From Acidimicrobiia bacterium (lineage in GTDB: Bacteria > Actinomycetota > Acidimicrobiia > IMCC26256 > JACDBD01), in assembly GCA_031177445.1 (NCBI GenBank), contig JAPSGP010000217.1:1-5738 (forward strand): a stretch of DNA of 5,738 nt, written 5' to 3'. The notes beneath the pieces were generated by a model. The model did no database searches, was not told the DNA's origin, and worked only from the letters and a program-made list of their open reading frames with translations. The position numbers and the translations under genes are program-made. This document shows, piece after piece, positions 5,201 to 5,738 of this stretch (position 1 is the stretch's first letter; each line of letters starts with the position of its first letter).

Positions 5201-5738
5201 TGCTGGGCCGGCACGTCGAGTGCACCCTCGCCGAGCTGAAGGAGCTCCGTGAGGGCGAGATGCGGGTGGTCGGCGGGGTGGTCACGGCGCTGTCGCGGAA
5301 GTACACGAAGCGCGGCGACCTCATGGCCACGTTCGTGCTCGAGGACCTCGGCGCCGCGCTCGAGGTGATGGTGTTCCCGAAGACGATGACCAACTACGGG
5401 CATCTGTTGGGCGACGACGCCATCGTGTGCGTCAAGGGGCGGCTCGACCTGCGGGAGGACGCACCCAAGATCATCGCCATGGAGATCACTCGCCCCGAGA
5501 TCGTGCTCGACAGCGGCCCGCCGGTCCGCATCAAGATGCGACTCAACGCGCTGTCGCGGGAACGGGTCGACCGCCTGCGCGACATCCTCCGTGCCCATCC
5601 AGGGGAGAGCCCCGTGTACATCCAGCTCGAGAGCCCCGACAAGACGACCGTGCTCCAGCTCGCCGACGACTATCTCGTCGACGCCAGCAACGGCCTCTAC
5701 GCCGAGCTCCGGGTCCTCCTCGGCGCCGACTGCATCGC
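2257..5738 (+). CDS. dnaE: DNA polymerase III alpha subunit DnaE1 (replicative), 3' end outside window
   Basis: DnaE1 is the catalytic subunit of the replicative polymerase. The frame is open from GTG 2257 to the last base (1160 codons plus 2 nt) with no stop. Actinobacterial DnaE1 is about 1,180 residues, so only the extreme C-terminus is missing. The GTG start gives the family N-terminus FVHLHLHTEFSMLDGAA. The PHP domain (about 5-275) retains all nine metal ligands: H9, H11, D18, H43, E68, H89, C139, D207 and H209. The polymerase core shows GPGRGSAAGS (357-366), PDIDMDFD with catalytic D401 and D403, the third aspartate D572 in MDFLGLR, GVFQLEGGPM, YRPGPM, and FNKSHS at about 764-769. The HhH region lies around 815-900 and includes ALNKRTIESLVKSGAFDSLG. 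A clamp-binding-like IMSLF (926-930) lacks the usual first Gln. An OB fold runs about 1000-1080, followed by the start of the C-terminal tau-binding region. The clamp motif region and complete PHP favour DnaE1 over the error-prone DnaE2. Confidence 0.97.
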   Translation, partial: MASSFVHLHLHTEFSMLDGAARIADVVATAAADGQPAIGITDHGNMYGVLDFYRAARTAGLTPVLGTEAYFVATSRFDRPRRADHDIYHLTLLAETNEGYRNLIKVSSHAYLDGFFYKPRVDYDLLEKHGRGLIATSGCLGGVVCQELMNGNYETAREYASRFQDVLGRNSFFIELQDHGLPEQRTVNPMLVKMARELDAPLLATNDSHYTHKHDAESHAALLCVQTGSTLEDPNRFKFDADEFYLKTAAEMRHVFADHPEACDNTLLIAERANVEIEFGKPELPSFPVPEGHDEDSYLRELTFDGARERYADSPPLHVLDRIEFELGVIKQMGFSAYFLVVWDLVRYARSRGIRVGPGRGSAAGSCVAYCLRIVDIDPIRYDLLFERFLNPGRKQMPDIDMDFDERYRGEMIRYAAQRYGWDRVAQIVTFSTIKARAAVRDASRVLGYPWAVGDKIAKLMPPLLMGRDTPLNACFEKVRGHEDGYARAGELRELYAVDPDAKRVIDVARGLEGLRRQDGIHAAAVVITREPLTEYLPIQRKPEPGAPLEDSPIVTQYEMHGVEDLGLLKMDFLGLRNLSVIERTAELVEASRGVRLDIDNIPLDDPPTFEMLRKGDSVGVFQLEGGPMRALMRSLAPTTFEDVCALVALYRPGPMAQNWHNQYADRKNGREAVTYPHPDLEDILAPTYGLVIYQEELMRVAQRLAGYTLEEADNLRKATGKKDRKLIARMRSKFVEGCVTNGYEREFAESMFDTIEPFADYSFNKSHSVGYGYVAYQTAYLKANHSVEYLAALLTSVKSNKDQTAVYLNECRQLGIDVLVPDVNESESDFGVRDGAIRFGLSAVRNVGEGIVEHLVAARADGAFTDFFDFCERVDPQALNKRTIESLVKSGAFDSLGHPRQGLLLVHEQVIDHTLARRRERDAGIMSLFGADTDDAADTNGFDERLAIPDTEFGKRERLAFEKEMLGTYVSEHPLMGAERVLGRHVECTLAELKELREGEMRVVGGVVTALSRKYTKRGDLMATFVLEDLGAALEVMVFPKTMTNYGHLLGDDAIVCVKGRLDLREDAPKIIAMEITRPEIVLDSGPPVRIKMRLNALSRERVDRLRDILRAHPGESPVYIQLESPDKTTVLQLADDYLVDASNGLYAELRVLLGADCI

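Noticed and set aside
4030..5598. 522-codon open frame on the - strand antisense to dnaE
   Set aside because: Antisense open frames are expected opposite GC-rich genes with G/C third positions. The translation (rich in V, E, H, R, L) shows no family motif, while the + strand is unambiguous DnaE.
1..5738. Mobile element, CRISPR array, tRNA/rRNA, defence or toxin-antitoxin system
   Set aside because: I saw no transposase or integrase motif, no regularly spaced repeats with spacers, no cloverleaf or rRNA segment and no small paired genes; the genes are ordinary core functions.

Overview
The window is GC-rich chromosomal DNA with strong third-position G/C preference and frequent GTG/CTG/CTC/GAC codons. 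The gene content (RluA-family pseudouridine synthase, Rrf2 regulator, phosphodiesterase, actinobacterial-type DnaE1), TANNNT-type promoters and a TTGTCCACA-type DnaA box all suggest an Actinomycetota member. Acidimicrobiia-like lineages fit best, but that class assignment is inference. It reads as core genome: I see no insertion sequence, CRISPR array, tRNA, rRNA or prophage signal.

Layout: (1) positions 1-476, + strand, the C-terminal half of an RluA/RluD-family 23S rRNA pseudouridine synthase whose 5' end lies before the window. (2) 473-901, - strand, a complete Rrf2-family transcription regulator. It converges on the synthase so tightly that both stop codons sit in one CTAG, inside a strong inverted repeat. 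(3) 902-971, a 70-bp divergent spacer with a probable leaderless promoter for the next gene. (4) 972-2060, + strand, a complete alkaline-phosphatase-superfamily phosphodiesterase/pyrophosphatase with all expected metal ligands. (5) 2061-2256, a structured 196-bp region holding a good -35/-10 promoter, two opposed DnaA-box-like sites forming an 8-bp inverted repeat, and a tandem array of 24-25-bp hairpin repeats. (6) 2257 to the window end, + strand, dnaE (replicative DNA polymerase III alpha subunit), starting at GTG and open at the right edge. Only its last residues are missing.

The dnaE reading frame runs off the window without a stop. Several long open frames on top of it (2082-4724 +, 1846-3210 -, 4030-5598 -) are compositional shadows and are not annotated. 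An RluA-family gene upstream of dnaE is a familiar actinobacterial arrangement. The genes do not form an obvious single pathway: rRNA modification, a possibly metal- or redox-sensing regulator, a phosphoesterase and replication are neighbours, and dnaE appears to have its own promoter.

The most interesting part is the dnaE leader (about 2082-2256): a promoter followed by paired DnaA-box-like sequences and a GC-hairpin array, which could couple polymerase expression to DnaA. Secondary points are an Rrf2 protein with an atypical His/Cys cluster loop, a DnaE clamp-binding motif lacking its usual glutamine, and a complete set of PHP metal ligands predicting intrinsic proofreading.
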